Below, piece after piece: positions 20,771-29,806 of a stretch of DNA of 64,000 nt. Each line of letters opens with the position of its first letter. The first letter of the stretch is position 1. A program made the translations under genes and the position numbers. This DNA comes from Bisgaard Taxon 45 (lineage in GTDB: Bacteria > Pseudomonadota > Gammaproteobacteria > Enterobacterales > Pasteurellaceae), in NCBI GenBank assembly GCA_030783905.1, contig JAQAHH010000003.1, forward strand, positions 124,001 through 188,000, given 5' to 3'. Under the pieces are notes generated by a model. That model did not search any database and had not been told where the DNA came from. It worked only from the letters and a program-made list of their open reading frames with translations.

Positions 20771-23458
20771 TTAATATTTGGCTTTACTACCATGGCAATG
20801 TTTATATTTCTTACCTGAACCACAAGGACAAGGTTCATTTCTGCCCACGCGACGTGTATGCTCCTCACTATGTGCCTCATCCGCATTGTATTGCATACCT
20901 GCCGTTTCTCGTTTTGCCATCTCTTGCCGTTGCTGCTCCGCTTGTTCCACTTCTTCTTGTGTACGTACTTGCACACGACTTAAGGTGGTTATTACACTTA
21001 ATTTTAGTGCATCCAACATATCCGTAAACATTTGGAAACATTCTTTCTTGTATTCCTGTTTTGGATCTTTTTGTGCATAACCGCGTAAATGAATACCACG
21101 ACGCAAATGATCCATCGCGGATAAATGTTCTTTCCAGAGTTCATCCAAGGTTTGCAACATCACGCCTTTTTCAAAACTGCGCATGGTTGCCTCTCCTACG
21201 ATACTTTCTTTTTGTTTATATTCAGCAATCGCGGCCTCTACTACACGCTGACGTAACGCCTCTTCATCAAAATGATTATCTTCTTCTAACCATTTTCCAA
21301 GCGGTAAATCCAATGCAAAGTCTTGTTTCAAACGTTGTTCTAAGGCCGGGACATTCCACATTTCTTCTAACGATTGTGGTGGAACATATTGGTCAATCAC
21401 CTGATTAAAGACATCAGCACGAATCACATCAATCGTATCCGAAATATCATCGTGATCTAACAAAGTATTACGTTGAGCATAAATCGCATGACGTTGATCG
21501 TTTGCCACATCATCAAATTCAAGTAAATTTTTACGGCCATCAAAGTTATGCGCTTCCACTTTGGCTTGAGCTGAGGCAATCACTTTAGTCAACATTTTAG
21601 ATTCCATTGCTTCGCCTGCTGTACTGAACGCTTTACGCATTAAATTCAGTTTACCTTCATTCAAATAAATGCGCATCAGTGCATCATCTAAGGATAAATA
21701 GAAACGTGAAGAACCTGGGTCACCTTGACGACCAGAACGACCGCGCAATTGGTTATCAATACGACGCGATTCATGACGTTCAGTCCCAATAATATGTAAT
21801 CCCCCGGCCGCTTTCACAATGTCGTGACGTTCTTTCCACGCGGTATGAATCGCCTCAATTTGCGCCTCTGTCGGATTGTCTAGTTTAGCAATTTCCGCTT
21901 TCCAGTTTCCACCTAAGACAATATCCGTACCACGCCCAGCCATATTTGTCGCAATAGTCACCGCGCCCGGATAACCCGCATTGGCAACGATTTCCGCTTC
22001 CTGTGCGTGGAATTTCGCATTCAGTACATTGTGTTTAATACCTGCTTTTTTCAATGCATTAGAAAGTAATTCCGATTTTTCAATAGAGATCGTCCCAACT
22101 AGCACCGGTTGATTACGCGCAACACAATCTTTGATATCTTCTATGATGGCATTAAATTTATACTCTTCATTTTCAAACATCACGTCGGTACGATCATCAC
22201 GAATCATTGGACGGTTAGTTGGTACAACAATGGTTTCTAGCCCATAAATTTGTTGAAACTCAAAAGCTTCGGTATCGGCTGTCCCGGTCATCCCAGCTAA
22301 TTTCTCGTATAGACGGAAATAGTTTTGGTAGGTGATTGAGGCAACCGTTTGGTTTTCGCTTTGAATACGCACACCTTCTTTTGCTTCAATCGCTTGGTGT
22401 AAACCGTCAGACCAACGACGTCCTGCCATGGTACGTCCAGTGTGTTCATCAACAATCACAATTTCACCGTCTTTCACGATGTAGTCCACATCGCGCTCAA
22501 ATAAGGTGTGTGCACGTAATGCCGCATACACATGATGCAACAATGAAATTTTTGACGGCGAATACAAAGATTCCTCCGCACTCATTAACCCTTGTTCAGT
22601 CAGCCATTGCTCGACTTTCTCTTGACCCCGCTCGGTTAAATGCGCTTGCTTGGTTTTTAAGTCTAAAGTGAAGTCACCGTCACCTTGGTATTCTTCTGAA
22701 TCTTCTTTGTCTTGTTTGATTAAAGTCGGAATCAATTTATCAACTGTCATATACAGTTCTGAGCTGTCTTCCGCTTGACCTGAAATAATCAATGGTGTTC
22801 TAGCTTCATCAATTAAAATGGAATCCACTTCGTCCACTAACGCATAATGCAAGTAACGCTGAAAACGCTCTTGTGCAGTATGGGCTAAATTATCACGTAA
22901 ATAATCAAAACCTAACTCACTATTGGTGGCATAGGTCACATCTGCCGCATAGGCTTCACGTTTTTGCTCTGGCGATAACCCCGGTACATTCACCCCGACC
23001 GTCATCCCTAAAAATTCAAACAGTGGACGGTTGGTTTCTGCATCTCGACGAGCCAAATAGTCGTTCACGGTCACGACATGCACACCTTTACCCGTCAACG
23101 CATTTAAATAGCAAGGTAAGGTGGCGGTTAATGTTTTCCCTTCCCCAGTACGCATCTCCGCAATACAACGATTAGTTAATACCATCCCGCCTAACAATTG
23201 CACATCAAAATGACGCATACCTAACACACGTTTACTTGCCTCACGCACCGTTGCAAAGGCCTCGGGTAAAAGCTGTTCTAATGTTTCACCTTGTTCCAAA
23301 CGTGCTTTAAAATTTGCAGTTTTGCCTTTTAGCTCATCATCGCTCAAGGCTTCAAATTCAGGCTCTAAACTATTAATTTTGACAACAACTTTATTTAATC
23401 GACGTAAAATCCGATCATTACGGCTACCAAAAATTTTTGTGAGAATACTTCTAAACAT
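20771..23458 (-). CDS. secA: Preprotein translocase ATPase SecA
   Basis: SecA drives proteins through SecYEG. From the ATG at 23458 the protein is 895 residues (E. coli 901). It begins [16 protein letters not shown] and has Walker [29 protein letters not shown], and helicase motifs such as [14 protein letters not shown] and [11 protein letters not shown]. The C-terminal zinc finger [13 protein letters not shown] binds SecB. An upstream in-frame ATG at 23524 would overlap the leader region and is rejected. Preceded by secM, whose translation arrest should control secA. Confidence 0.98.
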   Translation of the reverse strand: MFRSILTKIFGSRNDRILRRLNKVVVKINSLEPEFEALSDDELKGKTANFKARLEQGETLEQLLPEAFATVREASKRVLGMRHFDVQLLGGMVLTNRCIAEMRTGEGKTLTATLPCYLNALTGKGVHVVTVNDYLARRDAETNRPLFEFLGMTVGVNVPGLSPEQKREAYAADVTYATNSELGFDYLRDNLAHTAQERFQRYLHYALVDEVDSILIDEARTPLIISGQAEDSSELYMTVDKLIPTLIKQDKEDSEEYQGDGDFTLDLKTKQAHLTERGQEKVEQWLTEQGLMSAEESLYSPSKISLLHHVYAALRAHTLFERDVDYIVKDGEIVIVDEHTGRTMAGRRWSDGLHQAIEAKEGVRIQSENQTVASITYQNYFRLYEKLAGMTGTADTEAFEFQQIYGLETIVVPTNRPMIRDDRTDVMFENEEYKFNAIIEDIKDCVARNQPVLVGTISIEKSELLSNALKKAGIKHNVLNAKFHAQEAEIVANAGYPGAVTIATNMAGRGTDIVLGGNWKAEIAKLDNPTEAQIEAIHTAWKERHDIVKAAGGLHIIGTERHESRRIDNQLRGRSGRQGDPGSSRFYLSLDDALMRIYLNEGKLNLMRKAFSTAGEAMESKMLTKVIASAQAKVEAHNFDGRKNLLEFDDVANDQRHAIYAQRNTLLDHDDISDTIDVIRADVFNQVIDQYVPPQSLEEMWNVPALEQRLKQDFALDLPLGKWLEEDNHFDEEALRQRVVEAAIAEYKQKESIVGEATMRSFEKGVMLQTLDELWKEHLSAMDHLRRGIHLRGYAQKDPKQEYKKECFQMFTDMLDALKLSVITTLSRVQVRTQEEVEQAEQQRQEMAKRETAGMQYNADEAHSEEHTRRVGRNEPCPCGSGKKYKHCHGSKAKY

Positions 23459-23470
23459 AATTTTTTTCTT

Positions 23471-23528
23471 TCTTATAAAATAAATAATGGATCTGTTCTT
23501 AACGAAAACAGAGTGAATATGCATAAGA
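23471..23528 (-). promoter_or_regulatory. Candidate secM-secA intergenic RNA structure
   Basis: On the minus strand, TCTGTTTT and AGAACAGA form an 8-bp hairpin with one G-U pair (23492-23512). It is enclosed by a 6-bp helix TCTTAT/ATAAGA (23523-23528 with 23471-23476) that ends next to the purine-rich secA ribosome site. In E. coli a hairpin here hides the secA ribosome site until SecM stalls. Pairing was done by eye only. Confidence 0.45.
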
Positions 23529-23533
23529 TAACG

Positions 23534-23848
23534 TTAAGCCAAAACGGGGCCTGCACGAATAGGTGGCAGTGAATACGTTAGAATAGACTCAAAAAACGCC
23601 TGATTTTGCTTTACATAGGGTTTATTTTGAGGCGGAACAATCAGATGATATGATTGCTGTTGAACATGTTGCGCAATCGCAACCGTGTGTGCAATGTGCT
23701 GTTGAATCAGCTGAGAAGGGCGAGAGTTTTCTTGAGGTAAGTTTGTTGGTGTACTTAATTCTTGTGACTGTGGTAAGGCAAAAATCGCAATCATACTCAA
23801 GAGTAATTGCGACCAAAAATTATGCTTACCTTTCGCTAGACCCATCAT
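23534..23848 (-). CDS. secM: Secretion monitor SecM with diverged arrest peptide
   Basis: A 104-residue secreted protein encoded just upstream of secA. It has an N-terminal hydrophobic signal (FWSQLLLSMIAIFALPQ) and ends LTYSLPPIRAGPVLA. IRAGP is the core of the SecM arrest motif, which in E. coli reads FxxxxWIxxxxGIRAGP. Aligning the final P, this protein keeps F at the first position and IRAGP, but has L-T for W-I and P for the G before IRAGP. The gene overlaps nothing and ends 75 bases before secA. Several starts (GTG 23851, ATG 23848, ATG 23845) are possible; function follows from motif plus position. Confidence 0.88.
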   Translation of the reverse strand: MMGLAKGKHNFWSQLLLSMIAIFALPQSQELSTPTNLPQENSRPSQLIQQHIAHTVAIAQHVQQQSYHLIVPPQNKPYVKQNQAFFESILTYSLPPIRAGPVLA

Positions 23849-23875
23849 CACACCTACAATAAAAAAATCTCTCGT

Positions 23876-23904
23876 ATTGTAGCGGAAATTCGCTACAATG
23901 TCAT
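23876..23904 (-). promoter_or_regulatory. secM promoter inside a perfect palindrome
   Basis: On the minus strand ATGACA (23904-23899), a 17-base spacer and TACAAT (23881-23876) form a good sigma-70 promoter for secM. The -10 lies in one arm of a perfect 9-bp inverted repeat, ATTGTAGCG (23876-23884) and CGCTACAAT (23891-23899). The other arm places a TACAAT on the plus strand toward dciA, though its -35 is poor. Confidence 0.55.
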
Positions 23905-23937
23905 AAATATTGAGGTAAAAACTGAGAAAACAAGCCT

Positions 23938-24243
23938 ATGCGATACGAAAAACCGGTTAATGTTGTTGAGTTATTAGAAAACTCTCATTTAGCGAAAATC
24001 ATGAAAAAAGGCTTGTTTTTAAATGCGCTGAATCAACAGTTGCAACAACGTATTCCGCAGCAATATCAAGGGCTATATCAAGTAGCCAATTTAGAACAGG
24101 ACACTCTTTATTTACACGTTGCCAATGCCAGTGTACGCCAAGCCTTATTATTTGAACAAAACACAGTATTAGCGCTGATCAATCAAGATTACCCAGAAGT
24201 GAAAAAAATCACCTTCAACATCACACCCAATTTATTCGCTTGA
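23938..24243 (+). CDS. dciA: DciA-like (DUF721) helicase-loading protein
   Basis: The 101-residue protein resembles the DUF721/DciA family: VVELLENSHLAKIMKKG at the start, then LNQQLQQRIPQQYQGLYQVA and TLYLHVANASVRQALLFEQ. DciA is the ancestral bacterial loader of the replicative helicase DnaB, replaced by phage-derived DnaC in E. coli. Its place next to secM-secA is common in gamma-proteobacteria lacking dnaC, as I recall. It is short compared with many DciA proteins and keeps mainly the KH-like domain. Divergent from secM. Confidence 0.75.
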   Translation: MRYEKPVNVVELLENSHLAKIMKKGLFLNALNQQLQQRIPQQYQGLYQVANLEQDTLYLHVANASVRQALLFEQNTVLALINQDYPEVKKITFNITPNLFA

Positions 24244-24292
24244 ACGTTTCATAATTCAGCTGAATGCGCAAGAAAATGAGTGCGATGCTCGT

Positions 24293-25198
24293 TTATTTAG
24301 CAAGCCGTTTTCCTTTAAAGACGGCTATTAATTCTGCCACTTTAATCCGACGTGCGGATTGGTGACTAATCGAACGCTGTACTTTAAGGGATTTAATTTT
24401 CGCATTGCGATAAATTTGTCGCGTAAAAGGCGTATCGTGATTAGAAATCACCACTGAAATATGTCGTTCTTCTGCTGTTTTTCGCGCTAATTCCGCAAGC
24501 ATTTGTTGATGCGATGCAGAAAACGCATTACCCGCATAGCTCGTAAAATTACTGTCCTGAAGGAGTGGTGCATAAGGTGGATCGCAATAAATAATTGATT
24601 TTTCATCCGCTAACGAAAAGGTCTGCTGAAAGTCCGCACAAATAAATTCTGCCTGTTGTGCTTTTTTTGCGAAATAACGTAGTTCATTTTCGGGGAAATA
24701 ATGCCTTTTGTAGGTACCAAATGGCACATTAAATTCATTTTTGGCATTGTAGCGACAGAGTCCATTAAAGCCAAAACGGTTCAAATATAAAAAAATGACT
24801 GACCGCTCAAAGGGATCTTGAGAGAGGTTAAACTGTTCACGCTGAGCGTAATAAAATGCGCTAGTATTGGCTTGTGGATGAGAAAAAAGGGCTTTGCTCG
24901 CATTGATATAATGCTCAACATCGTTTTTAACAAAATTAAACAGGTTGATTAAATCTGGATTAATATCCGCCAAAATATAACGCTCAAAATGGGTGTTCAA
25001 AAAGACTGCACCCGCACCGACAAAAGGCTCAATTAAGCATTGATGTCTCTTTGGCAAGAGTTTATTAATTTCATCTGATAGACGATATTTACCACCTGCC
25101 CATTTTAAGAATGGGCGGTGTTTCACCGCTATTAAGTTTGTTTTTTTCTGACCAACAGCAGAGGCACTCTTAACGGCACATTTTCGACGAGGTGGCAT
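24293..25198 (-). CDS. dam: DNA adenine methylase Dam
   Basis: Dam methylates the adenine of GATC, marking strands for mismatch repair and timing replication. The protein has RPFLKWAGGKYRLSDEINK (SAM binding), LIEPFVGAGAVFLNTHFERY, ILADINPDLINLFN and the catalytic IIYCDPPYAPLL (DPPY). It is 301 residues; about 25 extra basic residues (MPPRRKCAVKSASAVGQKK...) precede the first conserved block compared with E. coli Dam (278). A GTG within that stretch is a possible alternative start. It begins 3 bases after aroB ends, so aroK-aroB-dam form one unit. Confidence 0.95.
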   Translation of the reverse strand: MPPRRKCAVKSASAVGQKKTNLIAVKHRPFLKWAGGKYRLSDEINKLLPKRHQCLIEPFVGAGAVFLNTHFERYILADINPDLINLFNFVKNDVEHYINASKALFSHPQANTSAFYYAQREQFNLSQDPFERSVIFLYLNRFGFNGLCRYNAKNEFNVPFGTYKRHYFPENELRYFAKKAQQAEFICADFQQTFSLADEKSIIYCDPPYAPLLQDSNFTSYAGNAFSASHQQMLAELARKTAEERHISVVISNHDTPFTRQIYRNAKIKSLKVQRSISHQSARRIKVAELIAVFKGKRLAK

Positions 25199-25201
25199 GA
25201 A

Positions 25202-26290
25202 CTAATTAACCTGTGTGCAACAACGAATAGCATCTAACACCAACTGTGGATTGGTATCTGTTGCAACATAGGCCTGCCCTAAAGACATTAATAAGACAAG
25301 ACGTAATTTTCCCGCTAAAACTTTTTTATCACGCATCATATGGGGTAAATAATCGTCTGGTTGCATACTATCTGGTGAGACGGTCGGTAAATTGGCACGC
25401 GCAAGTAATTTTTCAAGACGCGCCACCTCTGTGAGAGTTAAATGCCCTAATTTTTCTGACAAAACGGCGGCCATAAGCATCCCAACTGCCACGGCTTCAC
25501 CATGTAGCCAATGACCATATCCTAGGTGCGTTTCAATAGCATGACCAAAGGTATGCCCCAAATTAAGCAAAGCGCGATCACCTTTTTCAGTCTCATCTCG
25601 CGCGACAACATCAGCTTTAATTTGACAACAACGTGCAATACAGGTTTGTAAATATTCCGGCTCTAGTGTTACCAAACTGTCGATATGTTGTTCTAACCAA
25701 GTGAAAAAAGGCAGATCTAAAATCGCACCATATTTAATCACCTCAGCCAAGCCAGCATTGATTTCTCGTTTTGGTAAACTGTTTAGGGTTAACGTATCAA
25801 TAATGACTGCACAAGGTTGATAAAATGCCCCAATCATATTCTTGCCTAGCGCGTGATTGACCGCGGTTTTCCCCCCAACGGAGGAATCAACTTGGGCTAA
25901 AAGTGTGGTTGGGATTTGAATAAAACGTACACCACGTTGATAACTCGCTGCGGCATACCCTGCCACATCACCAATCACCCCCCCACCAAGCGCAATAATC
26001 GTGGTATCTCGACCATGATTTCCTTGCAACAGCGCCGTAAAAATAAGATTTAACGAATCTAATGTTTTGTATTGTTCGCCATCTGGTATAGCTACATGTT
26101 CTACCTGACAACCTTTTCTTGTTAAAGTCTCAGTGACCTGAGAAAGGTAATGTTGTGCAATCGTTGGATTGGTCACAATCATGACTTTATCGCCAGATTT
26201 TAAAGGATAGCATTCTTCATTTGAAAGTAACCCTGCGCCAATATAAATTGGATAACGACGCTCTTTTAACTCAACATTTACACACAACAT
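25202..26290 (-). CDS. aroB: 3-dehydroquinate synthase
   Basis: AroB converts DAHP to 3-dehydroquinate, the second step of the shikimate pathway, using NAD and zinc. The 362-residue protein has [31 protein letters not shown] (NAD-binding glycine-rich region), [20 protein letters not shown] and the zinc-binding [17 protein letters not shown] with HGEAVAVGM. Length matches E. coli (362). It lies 17 bases after aroK. Confidence 0.97.
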   Translation of the reverse strand: MLCVNVELKERRYPIYIGAGLLSNEECYPLKSGDKVMIVTNPTIAQHYLSQVTETLTRKGCQVEHVAIPDGEQYKTLDSLNLIFTALLQGNHGRDTTIIALGGGVIGDVAGYAAASYQRGVRFIQIPTTLLAQVDSSVGGKTAVNHALGKNMIGAFYQPCAVIIDTLTLNSLPKREINAGLAEVIKYGAILDLPFFTWLEQHIDSLVTLEPEYLQTCIARCCQIKADVVARDETEKGDRALLNLGHTFGHAIETHLGYGHWLHGEAVAVGMLMAAVLSEKLGHLTLTEVARLEKLLARANLPTVSPDSMQPDDYLPHMMRDKKVLAGKLRLVLLMSLGQAYVATDTNPQLVLDAIRCCTQVN

Positions 26291-26307
26291 GATTTACCTT
26301 ACTTACT

Positions 26308-26835
26308 CTAGCCGTGAAGATTATCAATTAAATCGACAATTTGTGTTGCCATTACCTTAGCGCTTTGTTCGTCAGTAGGTAATGTGATATCTGCAATTTC
26401 TTCATACAACGGATTACGAATTTTTGCTAAGTCCTCAAGGACTTGGCGAGGATCCGCCACTTCTTGTAAAAGTGGACGCTTTTTATCACGTTGTGTACGT
26501 TGATACTGTTTATCGACCGTGGTTTCTAAATAAATCACAATACCTCGTGCAGACAAATGATTGCGATTTTCTTTCGATAATACCGCACCACCACCAGTCG
26601 ATAAAACGATCCCTTGTCTTTGTGTTAATTCATTAATAATGCGTTCTTCACGCTTACGAAAACCGTCTTCACCTTCAACATCAAAAATCCAACTAATATC
26701 AGCACCCGCTCGTTGTTCAATTTCATTATCCGAATCCACAAAGTCCATACTTAATAGCTGTGCTAATTGGCGGCCAATCGTACTTTTACCCGCCCCCATT
26801 GGTCCAATTAAGAAAATATTACGCTTTTCTGCCAT
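26308..26835 (-). CDS. aroK: Shikimate kinase I
   Basis: AroK phosphorylates shikimate with ATP. The 175-residue protein has the Walker A motif [28 protein letters not shown] (shikimate-binding DSD), [13 protein letters not shown], and the lid [11 protein letters not shown]. AroK and aroB are adjacent in E. coli as well. It is downstream of the com operon on the same strand but separated by 188 bases with a hairpin. Confidence 0.97.
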   Translation of the reverse strand: MAEKRNIFLIGPMGAGKSTIGRQLAQLLSMDFVDSDNEIEQRAGADISWIFDVEGEDGFRKREERIINELTQRQGIVLSTGGGAVLSKENRNHLSARGIVIYLETTVDKQYQRTQRDKKRPLLQEVADPRQVLEDLAKIRNPLYEEIADITLPTDEQSAKVMATQIVDLIDNLHG

Positions 26836-26896
26836 CTCTAATTTTTCTTCTTTTCATTAATACATTGATAATTATGATCTTTTACAAAATAGAGAA

Positions 26897-26914
26897 GCGA
26901 CCGTCATCGGTCGC
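26897..26914 (-). terminator. Hairpin after comE, probable terminator of the com operon
   Basis: GCGACCG (26897-26903) pairs perfectly with CGGTCGC (26908-26914) around TCAT. On the minus strand it is followed by TTCTCTATTTTG, a weak T-rich tail. It separates comE from aroK. Confidence 0.5.
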
Positions 26915-27023
26915 AGAAAGATCACCCAAAAAATAATTGAGATTATCGCAATAAATCGCCCTCTTTTTCAACCTCAATGCTCATTTATTTCTGAGATTTA
27001 CTTGAGATGAACAAAAGTCACCT

Positions 27024-28352
27024 CTATTTTGCGGATTTTTTAACACGTTGTGGCTTTTGTTCATCCGAGACTTGGCTCGGTTTAATAATATGAGGAGTGA
27101 CAAAAATCACCAATTCGCGCTTTTGATGACGTTCAGTTTCCTGACGAAATAAATGTTTAAGCAGAGGTAAATCACCCAGTAATGGGACTTTATCTACCCC
27201 TTTTGTCATCGCATCATGAAATACGCCCCCTAAAACGATGGTTTCACCATCTTGCGCGACCACTTGAGTATTAATTTCCTGTTTATCGATGGAAACAATT
27301 TCCCCTTTATCGTATACCACAGGCGCCCCGAGTGTGTTTTGAGTAATGACTAAATCTAATAAAATGGTTTTATCTTTTGAGATGTGTGGTGTCACATCTA
27401 GACCAAGTACCGCCTCGCGAAATTCTACCGATTCACTTTTCTCTTTTCCACGTCGCATCACATAAGGAATTTCAGTCCCTTGTTTGATACTCGCACTTTT
27501 TTTATTCGTTGTTAATAAACGAGGGCTTGCGATAATGTCAACATGCTTTTCTCGTTCTAATGCCGTTAATTCCAAATCCAATAAACGCCCATTTATTTTG
27601 GCTAACTGTAAGGCAACGGACCCCACAGGGGTACTGTTAGTCGCGAAATTCACATTTAATTGACTACCGATATTGGTGAAACCATTCGCGGCTAAACTCC
27701 CTGCGATAGCTTTTGCCTGTTCTGTGGGCTGAAATAATCCCCAACGCACCCCAAGTTCTTGTAAACTTTCATCAGTCATGGTCACAATTCTGGCTTCAAT
27801 CGCAATTTGTTCAATCGGTTTATCCATTTCTGTCACTAAGCGTTTTATACGCTGTACTGATTGCGGATCATCTTGAATCAGAAGTAAATTCGTTCGCTCA
27901 TCAAAACTCAAACTTCCGCCTACCGATAACAAACTACCTTGCCCTGAAGTGAGGGATTTCACGACATCTGCCACTTTAGCAAAGTCTAATTTGATGGCTG
28001 AGGTCATCAATGGCATCTGATGCACACTCTCGTTTTGTGGCAACACAGAAGCAGGACTTAAGTAGTAGCTTTGTCCGTCTTTGTGTAATTCAAGTTGTTT
28101 CATTTTTGCTACGGATTGTAAGAATTGCTCAAAGGTAGTGTGCTTCAGTTGTAAGGATAATGTGCCGTCTAAATGATCATCCATGAGCAAGTCCTGATGT
28201 TGCACCAGCGCTAATTGTTGTAATACCTCGACCAAAGGGGCTTGTTTTAAACGTAAATAAAAAGGCGTTGGCTCTTGTGCTTGGAGACTACCAATATATC
28301 CCAATCTAGATAACAGGTACGCGCAAGATATGTTTCTGAGTGTTCGCAACAT
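27024..28352 (-). CDS. comE: Competence secretin ComE (PilQ family)
   Basis: A 442-residue outer-membrane secretin. It has an N-terminal export signal (about residues 1-25, ending LQAQEPTPF), a small secretin N-domain (LVEVLQQLALVQHQDLLMDD), then VADVVKSLTS and the secretin core (VEARIVTMTDESLQELGVRW-like stretch, KQGTEIPYVM, VITQNTLGAPVVYDKGEI, GETIVLGGVF, VPLLGDLPLLKHLFR, VTPHII). It forms the pore for the type IV pilus and DNA uptake. It is shorter than enteric or Pseudomonas PilQ, as in H. influenzae ComE. It is the last gene of comABCDE. Confidence 0.94.
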   Translation of the reverse strand: MLRTLRNISCAYLLSRLGYIGSLQAQEPTPFYLRLKQAPLVEVLQQLALVQHQDLLMDDHLDGTLSLQLKHTTFEQFLQSVAKMKQLELHKDGQSYYLSPASVLPQNESVHQMPLMTSAIKLDFAKVADVVKSLTSGQGSLLSVGGSLSFDERTNLLLIQDDPQSVQRIKRLVTEMDKPIEQIAIEARIVTMTDESLQELGVRWGLFQPTEQAKAIAGSLAANGFTNIGSQLNVNFATNSTPVGSVALQLAKINGRLLDLELTALEREKHVDIIASPRLLTTNKKSASIKQGTEIPYVMRRGKEKSESVEFREAVLGLDVTPHISKDKTILLDLVITQNTLGAPVVYDKGEIVSIDKQEINTQVVAQDGETIVLGGVFHDAMTKGVDKVPLLGDLPLLKHLFRQETERHQKRELVIFVTPHIIKPSQVSDEQKPQRVKKSAK

Positions 28353-28361
28353 AGTTTTTCC

Positions 28362-28727
28362 TTAAAATTTAAGTGAGATTATCCCTTCATCCGTACAAGT
28401 CTGTTTATTTTTCCAATAAGACAATTGAACCCCAAATTGATCGATCTGTTGGACTTTCAGTGCGTCTGAGCTGACAAACTGCCCTACGGTGACCGTTTCT
28501 ATTTGTGCGTTATCATTCACAAAAAAGGCCTGCCACACTGTATTCTGTTGTAACACACCAACTAACCGCAATGCATTTAAGGGATGTTGTGCAAAGACTA
28601 CGGGGATAGCTTGATGACACAAAGGTGTTTGAGGCTGCCCCTTCTCTCTTTTATGTTTATCAAAAGGATCCGCCAAAACCGTTACACTGAGCATACTTAA
28701 GATCAACATTATCTTGATTCGCATCAT
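28362..28727 (-). CDS. comD: Competence protein ComD (PilP-like)
   Basis: A 121-residue exported protein (MMRIKIMLILSMLSVTVLA). The PilP-like region includes PLNALRLVGVLQQNTVWQAF and VTVGQFVSS. PilP proteins connect the inner-membrane PilNO complex to the secretin. Two cysteines in the mature part (LCHQA, QTCTDEG) may form a disulfide. Identification rests mainly on position between comC and comE, each about 9 bases away, and on the small size. Confidence 0.85.
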   Translation of the reverse strand: MMRIKIMLILSMLSVTVLADPFDKHKREKGQPQTPLCHQAIPVVFAQHPLNALRLVGVLQQNTVWQAFFVNDNAQIETVTVGQFVSSDALKVQQIDQFGVQLSYWKNKQTCTDEGIISLKF

Positions 28728-28736
28728 TCATTCTCC

Positions 28737-29264
28737 TCATTTCGCTGTAATTGGCTGTAATTGAAAAGATGCCTCAGTGAGGATCGAGCCGACGTCTGTC
28801 TCCTCATTTTGGCTTATTTGTAATGAAAGTAAGAATAATTGTGGATATTGCGTTAACAATTCCGTTAGCAATAACTGACATTGCTCAAAATTACTCGTGA
28901 AATGCAAGGTTAACTGAGGCAATGACTGAAATGTCCATTGTGATGAGTGGTCGGGGAAATGGGCGAGTTGGATTGCAATAAATTGATTTATCTCCGTTAA
29001 TTGAGCAGTTAAGTCTGGCGTAATTTGCTGGCTCAAATGATTTCGCTCTAAGCTCGCTAAAATGTGTTTTTGATGCTGAACAATTTGTTGCTGCTGTTCT
29101 GCATCTTGCTCTACCTGACGTAATGTTTCTCGCGTTTGCCAATAGCTTGAAAGCGGGAAAACGAACAAGAAAGCGAATATCACTACACATACGGTCATTC
29201 GTTGAAGGGGAGATAAGTGAAACCAACGTTCTAAGGTTGCCTGTAATTCTTTGCTTAACATCAT
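28737..29264 (-). CDS. comC: Competence protein ComC (PilO-like)
   Basis: A 175-residue inner-membrane protein with one transmembrane helix (MTVCVVIFAFLFVFPLSSYW) followed by a coiled-coil (RETLRQVEQDAEQQQQIVQH) and a periplasmic domain (SQWTFQSLPQLTLHFTSN). This layout is that of PilO, which pairs with PilN to align the pilus machine. It overlaps comB by 4 bases (ATGA) and precedes comD. Confidence 0.86.
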   Translation of the reverse strand: MMLSKELQATLERWFHLSPLQRMTVCVVIFAFLFVFPLSSYWQTRETLRQVEQDAEQQQQIVQHQKHILASLERNHLSQQITPDLTAQLTEINQFIAIQLAHFPDHSSQWTFQSLPQLTLHFTSNFEQCQLLLTELLTQYPQLFLLSLQISQNEETDVGSILTEASFQLQPITAK

Positions 29265-29776
29265 GATGCCTTGTTTATCGTTAATGCCATTTCAAAAACA
29301 ATCTGCGCCGACTCGGACCTCATTTCAGCTAACTCTACCCGTGAAAAAAGTGGTTGCGCTAAAAGATATTGATGTAATTGTTCAAATGCCTGTTGTTTCT
29401 CCATCTGCCCTTGCAATAACAAAACCTGATTGTCTAACTGTAGCGACGTTAATTCACCTTGTTCCAAAGGCAAGCTGGATAACATATTGAGCATAGTAAG
29501 CACATCCGCCGTTGCTAAACGCGCGGTGTCAGGTAACACCATATGTTGTTGTAAATGCTGAATCCGCTGACTCAGTGCCTGTTGCTCAAGGCGGATTTGC
29601 TCTTGTTTAGCTCGCTGTATTAAGGTTTGTTGCTCAAGTAAAGCCTGCTGTTCAAAACAATAAACATAGCCTATGCTCGTCAACAAAATAAGTACAATGA
29701 GTTGTAGACTCATGTGTTTAAGACGACGTTTCGCACTTTTTTCTCGCCAAGGTAATAAATTGATTATTTTTGTCAT
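29261..29776 (-). CDS. comB: Competence protein ComB (PilN-like)
   Basis: A 171-residue inner-membrane protein beginning MTKIINLLPWREKSAKRR, the PilN signature (INLLPWR) that binds PilM in the cytoplasm. It is followed by a transmembrane helix (LQLIVLILLTSIGYVYC) and a long coiled-coil rich in Gln and Leu. It forms the inner-membrane part of the DNA-uptake pilus with ComC. Overlaps comC by 4 bases. Confidence 0.9.
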   Translation of the reverse strand: MTKIINLLPWREKSAKRRLKHMSLQLIVLILLTSIGYVYCFEQQALLEQQTLIQRAKQEQIRLEQQALSQRIQHLQQHMVLPDTARLATADVLTMLNMLSSLPLEQGELTSLQLDNQVLLLQGQMEKQQAFEQLHQYLLAQPLFSRVELAEMRSESAQIVFEMALTINKAS

Positions 29777-29806
29777 ATGCTCACTTTCTGCTTATGAATA
29801 ACATCA

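Noticed and set aside
20674..21027. Plus-strand open frame (117 codons) overlapping the ends of mutT and secA
   Set aside because: It lies antisense to secA, starts in the mutT start region, and its composition is that of a shadow frame.
23650..23862. Plus-strand open frame antisense to secM
   Set aside because: secM carries the IRAGP motif and lies in the expected place; the antisense frame has no recognisable features.
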